A DNA stretch of 64,000 nt from Quillaja saponaria (GCA_029379385.1 CM055606.1:15587142-15651141); one strand, 5' to 3'; positions 38,389 to 51,301 are shown, numbered from the stretch's first letter. Notes: a model not told the origin generated them from the sequence alone. Numbers and translations: made by a program.

Positions 38389-40155
38389 CTAGGAACTAGC
38401 TTCTTGAGCTTTTCCAAATAAGGATGGCCAAATGACAATGGATCTAGAAGTGATGTAACTATTGCAGGACATGCTAACTGTAAGAGATGGTAATGGATCA
38501 AAGTAGTAGATTCTTACATATTCATGTCCTCTTCCAATCGTCTTCCTTATCTTCAAATCTTGAATAACAATAGAATTAGGATACAAAAGTATAGAACAAT
38601 TTCAACTCTTAGTGAGTTTACTGACAAACATGATATTAAAAGATAAGGTGGGAATATATAATACAAAAGATATTGAAAGACACGGACTAGGTTTAGCAGT
38701 ATTTATTTCAATGACTATAGTAATAGAACCATTTGCTAAAGTAACAGAAGATGATGATTTCAAATCTTGCAAGTAAGTAAAAATACTAGACGTACCTATC
38801 ATATAATCATTTGTCTCATTCGTGTTATTCTATTGTTACTTTGCTATCTAGTGTTTCTATTTCTTACTCTGTTCTAAAGCTTTAACACATTTTGGTAGAG
38901 AAATATCATGGATGAAAAGATGTGGACTTTAAAGGACAATGATACTTGGGAACTTATAAAACTCCATTAAGTAAGTCTGCTGTTAGTTGTCATTGCGTGT
39001 TTACTTTGAAGGTTTATCCTAATGGTTCTATTGCTAAAAGCTTTTAATCGCTAAAGGTTACACTCAGCTTTATGATGTAAATAACTCTGAAACTTTTTCT
39101 CATGTTGCCAAGATTACTTCAGTCAAAGCTTTTTATCTCTCTTACCACCATGTTTGATTGGCCACTACATCAGTTAGATATCAAAAATGCTTTTTGCATG
39201 GTGACAGTTGATGAAGAAGTTTTTATGAAGCAACCTTCAAGGTATGTTACTTAAGGGGGAGTTTGGCTTGGTTTGTAAGTTGAACAATTCCTTGTATGGT
39301 TTGAAATAATCTCCCAAAGCTTGGTTTGATAGGTTCAGTGAATTTGTGCTCAACTTTGGTCTTCAGAGGTGTACAATTGACCATTTTGTTTTTTGCCAAC
39401 ATACATTTAGTGGTAGAATATTATTGATTATGTATGTTGATGACATGTAATCACAGGTGATGATAGTCAAGGAATTTAACATTTGAAATCTTTCTTATAG
39501 TCCAAATTCCAAACTAAGGATTTGAGACAATTAAAGTACTTTTTGAGTATTAAGATTGGTAGATCACGGTTGGGAATTAGTCTTTTTCAAAGAAAATGTT
39601 GTCCTGATTTGTTGAGTGATACAGGTATGTTGTGGTCAAAGCCTGTTAATACTCATATGGATCCTAACACTAAACTTGTACCAGATGAAGGATAGCTATT
39701 AGCAAATCTTGAACATTATAGATGTCTAGTAGAAAAGCTGAATTATCTAACAGTAACTTGACCTGACATCTCTTTTGCAGCTTATGTGGCTAATTAATTT
39801 ATGGCTCAACCTCGAAATTTCCACTGGAATGCAATTATTCGTATTCTGATGTATCTCAAAATTGCACCTAGTAAGGGGTTAATATATAAGAACCATAGTC
39901 AAACTTTGGTTCGTGGACATGTTTGTGGTCATACTTTAGTTCAAAAATAAGATACTATTTTGATTTAGGGATACATTAATCAAATTGGGCTGGTTGTCCA
40001 TTTGACAGGAGATCCACTATAAGGTATTGTGTCTTTTTGGGAGGAAATTTTATTTCGTGGAAAAGTAAAAAACAGATTGTTGTTACAAGGTCTAGTGCTG
40101 AGTCTGAATATAAAGCTATGACTCAAACTACTGCTGAGTTGGTCTGGTTGAAAAC

Positions 40156-40440
40156 TTGTTAGAAGAGCTTGGATTCAAGCATTCACAGCCTATGAAGCTA
40201 GTTTGTGATAACCAGGTTGCATTGCATATAGCTTCTAATCCCCTCTTTCATGAACGGACAAAGCTTATAGGGGTCGACTGCCACTTTTTTAGAGAGAAAC
40301 TTCTGGATGGTACAATTAAAACTGTATGTGTGAAGTCTGAAAATCAGTTGACAGATTTGTTTACCAAGTCTTTAAGTGGTGCCTGTCTTCGTTTTATTTG
40401 TAACAAGCTTAGAACATATAATATATATGCTTCAGCTTGA
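40156..40440 (+). pseudogene. Copia RNase H fragment (copy 2)
   Basis: About 94 open codons carrying the C-terminal RNase H region of a Ty1/copia polyprotein: LVCDNQVALHIASNP, the ERTK and DCHFFREKL segment, and QLTDLFTKSLSG. It ends eight bases before the 3' LTR, overlapping the polypurine tract, as expected for copia order. Upstream frames are interrupted, so no full polyprotein can be made. Confidence 0.85.
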
Positions 40441-40595
40441 AGGGGAGTGTTAGAATATCTTATATTATTATGTAGTCCCATATTGTTTGTATGTGATAGT
40501 CTCTATATTATTGTCTATTACAATTAAAATCTATAGATGTAGTATTTGATTATTCAAACTATAACCTTTTTATCTTATATTTAATTTACAAGATG

Positions 40596-42328
40596 AAAAA
40601 AAATTATTTTCCTTGTACTGCAAAAGGAGGTTCCCATCTGCATCTTAATGATCAGTCCTAGATTTCATTTACATGAATATTGTCTTTCTCCAAGTTGGAG
40701 AGACATTGAAGGTTTACATTTCTTTCTAATTTCACTTTCATGACCTGCAATAGCAAAACCACGACTACTAAAGTAATTGAGATAGACAGGGCAGGTTGCT
40801 TCCTTTTGATTTCATTGAAGCAAATGGATATGCACGTAAAAGACTTGACTTTTCTTTCATTAGGTCAAGTTCACACCAAATCAAATTCACAATAAGTTGA
40901 ACCATACCGATTCATTCAGGAATCATGGGAACTTAATTTAATTTTTATAGACCTGAGTTGCCAAAATGGTTTTCCTTTCTTCCTTTCATTAAGAAATCAA
41001 GCAAAATATGAAAAAGAAACGCAATTCCAACATAAGGGTCCATCTGGATTGTTAGGTACATTTATTATTCAAAATGATGACTAAAAGGGTGGGTTTATTT
41101 TTCCTGAAGAAACTTGCTTTCTCTCTTGCATGCATTGAAAGTTGAAACTGTTAACGTCCGGAAGTCTCCGAAACCCAGGGACTTGGGATTAATGTTTCTG
41201 CACGGGTCCAACCTGAACTTGGATTACCAACGTCCTATTACTATTTATAAATGTACACCAATGAGAAGGTGCCACTTGTCTCTTGGTGGTAGAATTATTA
41301 TTCAGAGATATTTGGGATTAGGGGATTGGGAGGGGCGTATCCCTATTAACAGAATCATCGCAGACTAAGTTAAACCTAGATTATAGTTATGTCAATTAAA
41401 ATTGGATACATCAGCTTATAACCACCATACCAGTATACCAAGTTAGGGTTAAATGTAAAACCACAAAGCAGATTGGATTAATTACTATCACTTATTTTAT
41501 AATAATTCCTATGAACTAGCATATTAGGCACACAACCTCTTATTTAAGTCATAATTTTAAATACTAGTCATAAAATCTTTAATCGTACAAACTAGTTATA
41601 AAATCAAACAATTAACTTAGAAAATACTAACTCTCCTTACTATATATATATATATATTATTTTTCACTTTTTATCTCCTGTTTCGTCTTTTATCTTTTTT
41701 CTTCTAGCAATTAAAATTTCCATATTTATCTAATTTTGATATATAATTCAATATTAACAAACTAAAAATTTTGATGAAAATATTATTGGTAAAACACAAA
41801 TTCAAACAATATAATTTATATAAATAAGAAAAATAATACTAGTGAATCTATTAATATTTTAAATATTATGACAAAAAAATAAAACTATAAATAATTTAAA
41901 TATTATTTATGTATTTTGAAATTCGATCATATATAAAAAATTAGTTTCAGAGAAAATGAATAAAAAAAAATGTAAAAATGAGAAAATATATATATATATA
42001 AAAAACTTATAATAAAGTAATTTAGTATTTTATAAGTTAATTTGTTAGATTTAATTGGGTCAAATGCAATAAACATCTTAATTAACATGACTATAATCCA
42101 ATTGACAAAAGTAAGAAGAAACTCTTGTAAAACCAATCTAATTGTCGAGGAAAAAACGATGCCCCTAGCTAGAATATGTCTGTTATCGTGTAGTTCTTTT
42201 TGCAGGCCCACCTTAGGAGTATGAAAGCAAATAATAATTTTTCTTCCAAAATCTAGAGCACAAGTCATCATTGAATTAAATATGGGTATATCAAACATGT
42301 GCTGCCAAGCATCAGACGTAATTGTTCA
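40596..42328 (+). repeat. Spacer repeat U, copy 2, and 5' flank of receptor copy 3
   Basis: After a 125-bp stretch shared with the first copy, spacer U runs from 40725 to about 42070. The following 250 bp are the 5' flank shared with receptor copy 4 (52760-53031). Contains (TA)n tracts near 41641 and 41988. No gene was recognised. A short frame at 42042-42224 is duplicated at 52745-52927 simply because the whole block is duplicated. Confidence 0.8.
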
Positions 42329-45300
42329 ATGGCTTCCAAGCTTCTTGCCTGCTTTCTCCTCCTCATCCTCATGAAATCTTGCTCTTCTGCAACTCCTCAA
42401 TCTTGGGTCAGAGCCGGTTATTATTATTCTGGCAGCGAAATTTCTGCTTCAGACATAAAAGCCACGCTTTTCACTCACCTTATATGTGCTTTTGCTTATA
42501 TAAATTCTTCAACTTACAAGCTCTCAATCAACTCTTCCGGTGAACAAAAATTCTCTATCCTTCACTAACAATGTCAAGCGCAAAAACCCATCAGTTATTA
42601 CGCTTTTGTCCATCTGGGCTGGTGGAGAAGACTCTCCAATATTATTTTCAATGATAAACAAGTCCTCTTCTAGGGAATCTTTCATTGAGTCATCCATACA
42701 AACAGCTAGGCTGCATGGATTTCAGGGGTTAGATCTTTGTGAGGTTGGGCTTAGTTCTGCAACTGACATGACCAATTTAGGGACCCTTTTTAATGAGTGG
42801 CGAGCAGCTGTAACTTCTGAGGCAAGAAGTTCTAGCATGTCAGAGTTGCTGTTGGTAATGGCAGGAAAATACCTCCCAGCTTTGGATTCAGTGAGTTATC
42901 CAATTGAATCAATGTTAAGGAACTTAGATTGGGTTCATCTTGTAACATATGATTACTATATTCCCAGAAAGGATAATGTTACAGGTTTGCATGCTCCTCT
43001 ATATGGCCCGCCTGGCCGGGCTAATACTGACTACGGTATCAAAGAGTGGAAGAGAAGAGGGTTTGTGTACAGAAAACTTGTTTTGGGATTGCCTTATCAT
43101 GGATTTGCATGGACACTTGTGAACCCAAACAACAATTCTGTGGGTGTACCAGCATCAGGACCAGCATTTACACAGGATGGTTCCATGGCTTACAAGTTAA
43201 TTAAAAGCTTCATTAGAAGTTTTGGTAATGGAGCAGATTCAGAGTACAAGGCCACTTATGTGGTGAATCTTTTCACAGTTGCAACAACTTGGATTAATTT
43301 CGACGATGTGGAGGCAATCAAGACTAAAGTTTCTTATGCTAAGAACAATGGATTACTTGGTTACAATGTGTTCCAAGTTGGCAATGATGACAATTGGGTT
43401 CTTTCTCAGGCAGGTAAGTCAAAGACTTACAATCTAGCACTTGATTGCAACATCTTATCTCGCTTTCAGTCTCTTTTTGGGACAATTGGTAAATATGGTG
43501 GTCTAGTTCAATTGTACACTGTTCCAGGTCTCTTTATGAAGCAAGAAACCTAACTTTCTTAGAATTTTTGGGAGAGAGAGATAGAGAATCTATAGCTTCG
43601 TTTTTGATTCTTCTCATTGAGTTTTTAACATGATTTGTAGCATATTTTTGCTGCCCGTGAAAATGCATGACATGGGAAAATTAAGCTCACCTGTCACTGC
43701 CCCAAGCATAAGTTTAGTTTATAAAACTTAGAATTTCACTATATCTAAACACTCTCTGTCCATTTGATCACAAATACATATTCTGTTTTATGTTTCCTTG
43801 CTGTGGCTTCATAGCCTACTGATATGACGAGACCATAATTGTGTGAAGTAGGGACCTTGATCATATCGCCTAGACTGATATACTGAGTATAGCTCACAAT
43901 ATAAAGTGAATCCAATTCTAAACTTTTTGGTGGCTCTGTTATCAATTATTTTCCCTAGCAAAAAGAGGAAATCAAGCTGTGTTTCCCCTGCATTGCCCAC
44001 TTGCTAATGCCATGGACTGCATATACTTTGCTTCTCACATGTTTCAGAGAGTTGAACCAAAATGCAAGTGGAAATGTTTAAAGGTCCTTCCAACATTCTA
44101 AACAATTGTTATACTACCTTTGCAGCTCTAGAGGAACACATAAATCATGATAGAAGGCGGTTGTTGATAATTATTCTGATCGCAACTTCAATGGTCATTC
44201 TACTATTGGGAACAATAATGTGTTACTTACAAAGTAGAGTGCTGAAGTCAAGAGGTAATCTTCTCTGACTCTCTTTCATTAATCATGAAGTGTGGTTCAG
44301 CAAAAGTGAGATTAACATACTATTTTTCTCTCATCTTTTTTTCTGCTTACAGGAATCACAACCATAGTCAAAAGAACTCTCCATAAACTCAAAATCAATA
44401 TGTCAGCTTGCTGGCAATACAGACAGAAATTGTTCTGATCCTCAAGTATATAAGTATTCTACAATTAGAGTAGCCACAAATAACTTCTCAGATGAAAATA
44501 AAATTGGAGAGGGAGGCTTTGGAACTGTTTACAAGGTACTATTCGGTTATCCATTTCTATTGCATTCCACAAATATATCACTCTCAGGATTTTCTATTTT
44601 AACGGTCAGTTTATCTAGGTAAGCGTATTAGAAATTGAAAGTACAGTCACTTTTATATTTGCATGCAGCACATTATTTTTTGTCTACTTTGAGATGAAAA
44701 TCACTTAGCTTGATAAAGATCAGCAGTTAATAGAGAAATCTAATGATAATTGGTTTTTATTAGGGTAAATTACGGAAGGGACAGGATATTGCAGTGAAAA
44801 GACTTTCAAAAACTTCAAACCAGGGCCTTGAAGAGTTCAAAAATGAGGTCACACTTACTGCAAGACTACAACATGTGAATCTAGTTGATGTTCTGGGGTA
44901 CTGCACCGAAAGGGAAGAAAAGATGTTGATCTATGAATTAATGCCAAACAAAAGCTTGGATCTTTACCTTTTTGGTCTGCTATTCTCAGTGCTTCCTAAT
45001 TATATTTACTTTGTCAAGATGAATACTATGGATTGCAGATTAATGTAATCTTAAATGGGTCTAACTGATTCCTCTATGAGTTTGCAATGGATTTCTATAC
45101 TCATCAAAATTTCAAGATAGCAATATTTTACCTGTTTAGGCTCATCGAAGACTATTCTTTTCAAGATTTTCTGCTTTGTCCACTTGCACATATCTTAGTA
45201 ATTAATAGTTCAGAGATGCAACTTCATGCAGATCCAAACAGAGAGATTCTTTTAGATTGGACAAAACGAGTTAACATTATCGAAGGGGTTACTCAAGGAC

Positions 45301-46136
45301 TTCTTTATCTTCAAGAGTACTCAAAATTTACTATAGTTCACCGAGATATAAAATCTGGTAATATCTTACTGGATCACAACATGAACCCCAAGATAACAGA
45401 CTTTGGAATGGCTAGAATTTTCAGGAAAGATGAACTTGAAGCAAACACAGGTCCGCATTGTGGGAACATAGTAAGTAGAATGCCATTGCTTCTGTATCAA
45501 GTTTGTTTTTTTCCATACTTTTTTATTACTTCGATTCATATATGCTATGCAGTGGCTATGTCCCTCCGGAGTATGTAAGAAAAGGCATATACTCCATGAA
45601 ATATGATGTTTATAGCTTTGGAGTTTTACTTTTGCAAATCATAAGTGGAAAGAGGTCTTCATGTTACTATGGAACATACAAAAATCTGAACCTGCTAGAA
45701 TATGTAAGTTACTTGAAAGATTTTATGTACCTCTATTCTGTTTTTGTTTTGATCTTTTTTCTTCTTAACTCAAGTTGTTCGCTTTAGCTAAAAAAAGTTG
45801 GATAACAGCTAGTTATTTCAGGCATATGAGCTGTGGAAACAGGGTAAAGGCAAGGAATTTATTGATCCATCATTGGATGATTCAACATCCCATTGTAAAA
45901 TCATGAGATGCATGCAGGTAGCTCTGTTGTGTGTCCAGGAAAATCCTGTGGATAGACCTTCCATGTTGGATGTTTCTTCAATGCTCAAAAATGAAATTGC
46001 AGCTATCAGTACTCCCAAGAAGCCTGCGTTTTCAATTAAAAGAGATGAAGAAGAGGAAGAGGAAGAAACTTGTATGTTGGGGGTGAAATTTTCTTCACTT
46101 AATGATGTCACAATTTCTCAAGTAGAACCCAGATGA
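42329..46136 (+). pseudogene. GH18-domain receptor-like kinase, copy 3 (type B), three 1-base insertions
   Basis: Nearly identical to copy 4 at a constant offset of about 10,703 bp. Exons: 42329-43413, 44126-44254, 44353-44535, 44764-44974, 45232-45470, 45553-45703, 45822-46136. Exons 1, 3 and 5 each carry one extra base, near 42557, 44406 and 45452. The first truncates the protein about 79 residues in, within the GH18 domain. All splice sites and kinase motifs ([24 protein letters not shown]) are kept and there is no nonsense substitution. This is either a very young pseudogene or a functional gene with assembly indels. The ectodomain has [15 protein letters not shown], lacking the chitinase acids. 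Confidence 0.85.
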
Positions 46137-48775
46137 TAGTGCAGGTTGCTATGGGTGAAATTTTTTCATTTGTTAATTTAACAATTTCTCAGTTAGAAAC
46201 ATAGATGCAGCTGGTTATTATTTTTTGAAAGGAGGACAACAATTTTCAAGTGATGAGTGAACATGGTATTTTCAGAATTTGATTATCTAGAACATGATCC
46301 ATGAGTCTCGAGATATTAGAAGTCACAGATGGACACATTTCAGCTTGGAGTATGGTGTGTTCTTGGCCTGCACTCTATACCTGCGTCTAACCTAATCTAC
46401 TTCTATGCCATCTTAAGGATGTGAAAAATCCTTGTGGAGATAGATGATTTTCTGGAGTTAGCTTTTCTGCACCCAACCTAATTAGTTCTTACACATGATT
46501 TTTTTTTTTTTTTTTCTCTTTGGTTATACATCAGCTTTATTTATCTGCAACATTTTTCAGTTTACAGTTCATAGAAAATCCAAGTTGTATAGGTGAACAC
46601 TTGAAAATTTTAATTATCCAGATTATGTATAATCTTCATGTTTAGATATTTGATTGTTTATATCAGATTCACTATCAGTTCAGTTCTATGGATCATATAA
46701 GTTCATCTTCAGTTTCTGGAGTACCCTGAAAAAATGTAGAGGATCCAAATGCTAGGTATGGTCTTAACCAGCTTACTTATATAGTACATTACAAATTGAT
46801 TCCACATCCTCTTCAAGATCAACCCCATGATATACAAAATTAAAAATGATCAAATATTCTCCCTCACTATAAGCTCGAACTTGTTGATAATGATATCAGG
46901 AAATCTTAAAGTTCGAATCCTGCTTCTGTCATTTGCCGATAATTGAGTAGATGATATGGAGTTGTGTAATACAAACCAAGGATGAGAAAGAGCTGACCAG
47001 TCCCTGTTATTTTACTTGACATTGTTGGGTCAATAGTCAAAAAATATAAAGATCATTAGAGATTATTATATAAGACATTCATGTTGAGAGGATATTTTCC
47101 AATATTCATTGACACAGATCAACAAGCAACGCAGTTTCCTATTTATTTCGAGGGATGACACATGATTGGAAGGCCAAAATTTAAGTAGAAGTCATCCTGC
47201 TGTATGATCAAGTTTTTAATTCTTGTACACTTTGACAAGCCAACATGACAGTACCATCAATCTTTTTTATCTGTTCATCTTCTCAAACAAGTTCGCTTGT
47301 AATCAAGCAACTGAAAATTAAAAGAAATGTTGTTATCGGTTAGAATATACGAATAGTAAAATATCACTTACACAATAAAATTAATTTGTCAAGTCTGACT
47401 CATTAAAAAAAAAAAGTATCAACGCGAAGGAGAATATGTTAATATATACAAATAAATGAATACTCATCCTCTCTACAAACTTAACTTAGGTTGGCAATTT
47501 ATCAATTTGTTTAGGCCAATGCTTTGAAAATGTGAAAGTGAAGTGAAGTGGTATATATTGGTACCAATCACTTTGTATTGAATGCTTACATCCTTAATGG
47601 CATCATAACCCCTAAGTCTACCCACTTGGGACTAATTCTAAGGGTCCGTGACTCTATGCCCAATTCAAGGAGGTACTACTACCAGTAATTAGAACAAACT
47701 TAGTCATCAGTTGCTTTTGCTACCATTCGGTACCAGTTCCAATATTGTTAATGTATGTCCGGTCAAAACTCATTTTGTAATTTTATCTAATCGCTTAAAC
47801 CTTAGATTGAATGATTATTTGATATGGTATCAAAGTCTCCACTATCAAGTAGTCAAAAGTTTGATTCTTGCCGTCATCAATTATTATAATATAAAAGAGA
47901 TAAACTGTGTATTTTTTATGCTAACAACTTCAATAAACTTAAATATATAAGAAATCAAAACTCATTACCAAACAGCTAAATTTTGGATTGACTATCATAG
48001 AATTTTTCCAACTTATCAAGTCTACTGTCCTCCACTTCTGTCTTGACTGTCAAAAAGACAAGAATACAAGCATACATCAAGGTAAAGACAAATGCAAACT
48101 CACTCCAACAAAAATTTAGGCACTACATATACTATAGGTTAGTGTTATTATGCATAACGTCAATCATAAAATATGTCATAAACTTAACGACAAACACGAT
48201 CTTATTTGAGTTCTTATATAACCCAATTGTCTAAGTTTAATCCTTTAAGTTTCATTCGCTAAAATTAAATCAAATTGTCCAAATCTAGTTATGCAATCTC
48301 AAATCAGATTTTTCACCTATTAATAAACCATTTATTCAACTAATTGACTTAGAAAAGGAATCCAATTAACCACATTTTATATTTCTTTCAAACCCAAAAT
48401 AAAGTTCAGCACAAAAATTTCTTCCAGTATATTTGTCCATTAAAACTAATCCAAAAGGGCCACCATGGACGGCATTGTAGAAAAATTTCAAAGCTTACCT
48501 AACTTCATACATAAGTTTGAAGATAGAGACTTCTTACCAAAGTATGAAGCAAAAATGAACAAATTCCAAAATTGTAGTTCTTCTTACTTTTAAATTTGAC
48601 CCATATTATAATCTGATCCAATTATTCTCCACGGATAAACAAAACCAAATAGAAGCTCCAAAACCATATAAAAGGACATGATAATCTTCTCTTTGAATAA
48701 TTTATAGCCAAAATGTCCCACTATATATATCTATGTTAGTCCCTTAAACCATTTCATAAATACACCTAAAATTTT
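46137..48775. other. Intergenic block duplicated at 56836-59477
   Basis: The 3' flank of receptor copy 3, then spacer, then the upstream region of the chitinase fragment at 48776. It matches the block after copy 4 with scattered substitutions and small indels. It contains a poly(T) run near 46499-46516. Phrases like ATGGTATCAAAGTCTCC near 47824 resemble retroelement primer-binding sequence but lack LTRs. No gene was seen. Confidence 0.6.
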
Positions 48776-48832
48776 ATGGCAATCCTTAACTTCTTGCAAT
48801 CCCTTTATGTTGCAAGCTTCTTGGCCACCACC
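48776..48832 (+). pseudogene. Truncated 5' end of a class V chitinase
   Basis: The first 19 codons (MAILNFLQSLYVASFLATT) match the start of the chitinase at 59478. The sequence then switches abruptly at 48833 to copia LTR sequence (TTTTTCTCTTATATTTAA), giving a stop five codons on. This chimeric point is the junction of the second tandem duplication, so the fragment is a by-product and not a gene. Confidence 0.92.
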
Positions 48833-51296
48833 TTTTTCTCTTATATTTAATTTTAGAACAAAAAGCATAGAAAATAGAAAATAATTCAACATGTTCTTTC
48901 GGTAAGTAAAGCCATGTCATTCTTGAAAAATCGTCTACAATGGTAATAGTATCCCAACTTTAAAGTGTCATGACTCGGACTCCACATATCTGAATGAACT
49001 AACATAAATGGACTCTCAACTGTTTCATTAATTGGGGAAGCAAAAGGAACATGAATGTGCTTACCTGATTGACATAACTCACAGTCAAAAGATGACTTAA
49101 ACTAAGAACAAGCTTCTTGAGCTTTTCCAAATAGGGATGGCCAAAGCGATAATGGATCTAGAAGTGATGTAACTATTGCCGGACATGCTAGCTTTAGGAG
49201 ATGGTAACGGATCAAAGTAGCAGATTCTTACAGATTCATGTCCTCTTCCTATCGTCTTCCTTATCTTCAAATCTTGAATAACAATAGAATTAGGATACAA
49301 AAGGATAGAACAATTTCAACTCTTAATGAGTTTACTGACAAACATGAGATTAAAAGATAAGGCGGGAATATATAAGACAAAAGATATTGAAAGACACGGA
49401 CTAAGTTTAGCAGTAATTATTTCAATGACTACAGTAATAGAACCATTTGTTAAAGTAACAGGAGATGATGATTTCAAATCTTGCAAGTAAGTAAAAATAC
49501 TAGATGTACCCGTCATATAATCATTTGTCTTATTCGTGTTATTCTTTTGTGACTTTGCTATCTAGTGTTTCTATTTCTTACTCTGTTCTAAAGCTTTAAA
49601 CACATTTTGGTAGAGAAATGTCATGGATGAAAAGATGTGGACTTTAAAGGACAATGATACTTGGGAACTTATGAAACTCCCTTAAGTAAGTCTGCTGTTA
49701 GTTGTCATTGTGTGTTTACTTTGAAGGTTTATCCTAATGGTTCTATTGCTGAAAGCTTTTAATCGCTAAAGGTTACACTCAGCTTTATTATGTAAATTAC
49801 TCTGAAATTTTTTCTCATGTTGCAAAGATTACTTCAGTCAAAGTTTTTACCTCTCTTACCACCATATTTGATTGGCCACTACATTAGATATCAAAAATGC
49901 TTTTTGCATGGTGACATTGATGAAGAAGTTTTTATGAAACAACCTTGTTACTTAAGGGGGAGTTTGGCTTAGTTTGTAGGTTGAAGAAATCCTTGTATGG
50001 TTTGAAACAATCTCCCAAAGCTTGGTTTGATAGGTTCAGTGAAGTTGTGCTCAACATTGGTCTTCAGAGGTGTACAATTGACCATTTTGTTTTCTGCCAA
50101 CATACATCTAGTGATAGAATATTATTGATTGTGTATGTTGATGACATTTAATCACAGGTGAAGATAGTCAAGGAATTCAACATTTGAAATTTTTGTTATA
50201 GTCCAAATTCCAAACTAAGGATTTGTGACAGTTAAAGTACTTTTTGGGTATTGTGATTGCTAGATCATGGCTGGGTATTAGTCTTTTTCAGAGAAAATAT
50301 TGTCCTGATTTGTTGAGTGATACATGTATGTTGTGGTCAAAGCCTATTGATACTCATATGCATCCTAACACTAAACTTGTACCAGATGAAGGATAGCTAT
50401 TAGCAAATCCTGAACAGTATAGATGTCTAGTAGAAAAGCTGAATTATCTAACAATAACCCGACCTAACATCTCTTTTGCAGCTTATGTGGTTAGTCAATT
50501 TATGGCTCAACCCTAGAAATTTCCACTAGAATGCACTTATTCGTATTCTGATGTATCTTAAAACTGCACCTGGTAAATGATTAATATATAAGAAACATAG
50601 TCATACTTTGGTTCGTGGACATGTCTGTGATCATACTTTAGTTCAAAAATAAGATACCATTTTGATTTAGGGATACATTAATCAGATTGGGTTGGTTGTC
50701 CATTTGACAGGTAGATCCACTATAAGGTATTGTGTATTTTTAGGAGGAAATTTTATTTCGTGGAAAAGTAAGGAAACAGACTATTATTACAAGGTCTAGT
50801 GCTGAGTCTGAATATAAAGCCTATGACTCAAACTACTATTGAGTTGGTCTGGTTGAAAACTTGTTAGAAGAGCTTGGATTCAAGCATTCACAGCCTATGA
50901 AGCTAGTTTGTGATAACCAGGTTGCATTGCATATAGCTTCTAATCCCCTCTTCATGACGTAGACAAAGCTTATAGGGGTCGACTGCCACTTTTTTAGAGA
51001 GAAACTTCTGGACATGTACAATTAAAACTGTATGTGTGAAGTCTGAAAATCAGTTGACAGATTTGTTTACCAAGTCTTTAAGTGGTGCCTGTCTTCGTTA
51101 TATTTGTAACAAGATTAGAACATATAATATATATGCTTCAGCTTGAAGGGGAGTGTTAGAATATCTTATATTATTATGTAGTCCCATATTGTTCGTATGT
51201 GATAGTCTCTATATTATTGTCTATTACAATTAAAATCTATAGATTTAGTATTTGATTATTCAAACTATAACCTTTTTATCTTATATTTAATTTACA
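48833..51296 (+). mobile_element. Degenerate Ty1/copia element, copy 3, 5'-truncated, with internal inversion
   Basis: Lacks nearly all of the 5' LTR because the duplication junction cut into it. Minus-strand protease and pre-integrase remnants are at 49097-49516 (MTGTSSIF, QDLKIRKTIGRGHE) and integrase remnants (CELCQSGKH, HSDMW) are to their left. Plus-strand RT (SLYGLKQSP, YVDDI) and RNase H remnants follow from about 49520. The 3' LTR is 51154-51296, followed by AGATG. It represents the site before the solo LTR inserted in copy 2. Confidence 0.87.
49945..50151 (+). pseudogene. Copia reverse transcriptase fragment (copy 3)
   Basis: About 68 open codons from the palm region of a Ty1/copia reverse transcriptase, containing LKKSLYGLKQSPKAWFDRF and ending at the catalytic YVDDI. 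Frames on both sides are interrupted, so it is a relic. Confidence 0.88.
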
Positions 51297-51301
51297 AGAT
51301 G

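Larger units (their letters stand above)
36321..40590 (+). mobile_element. Degenerate Ty1/copia element, copy 2, with internal inversion and nested solo LTR
   Basis: 5' LTR is about 36321-36459 and 3' LTR 40448-40590 (143 bp, TGTTAG to TTTACA). Target duplications AGATG are at 36316-36320 and 40591-40595. The purine-rich GAAGGGGAG just before the 3' LTR is the polypurine tract. RT to RNase H remnants read plus from about 38810. Protease and pre-integrase remnants to the left read minus (for example QDLKIRKTIGRGHE near 38389-38586). A younger solo LTR is nested at 36721-38388. Stops and frameshifts make it non-functional. Confidence 0.88.
36450..48832 (+). repeat. Second tandem duplication, left unit
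   Basis: Runs from the inner end of copia copy 2's 5' LTR, through spacer U and receptor copy 3, to 57 bp into the chitinase reading frame. It equals 48833-59534 apart from the extra solo LTR and small indels. Order and orientation are the same, so this is a direct tandem duplication. Confidence 0.88.

Noticed and set aside
36721..38501. Short open frames within the solo LTR (for example 38129-38399)
   Set aside because: They lie in LTR sequence, overlap on both strands and show no domain.
42042..42224. 60-codon frame upstream of receptor copy 3, repeated before copy 4
   Set aside because: Conserved only through the recent duplication; composition and content do not resemble a protein.
43745..44000. 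Minus-strand frames duplicated at 54416-54701
   Set aside because: They lie in intron 1 of the receptor copies and are conserved only because the block was recently duplicated; no domain is recognisable.
47800..47900. Primer-binding-like phrase suggesting an LTR element between receptor copy 3 and the chitinase fragment
   Set aside because: No paired LTRs, target duplication or coding remnant could be found, so only a weak relic is possible.
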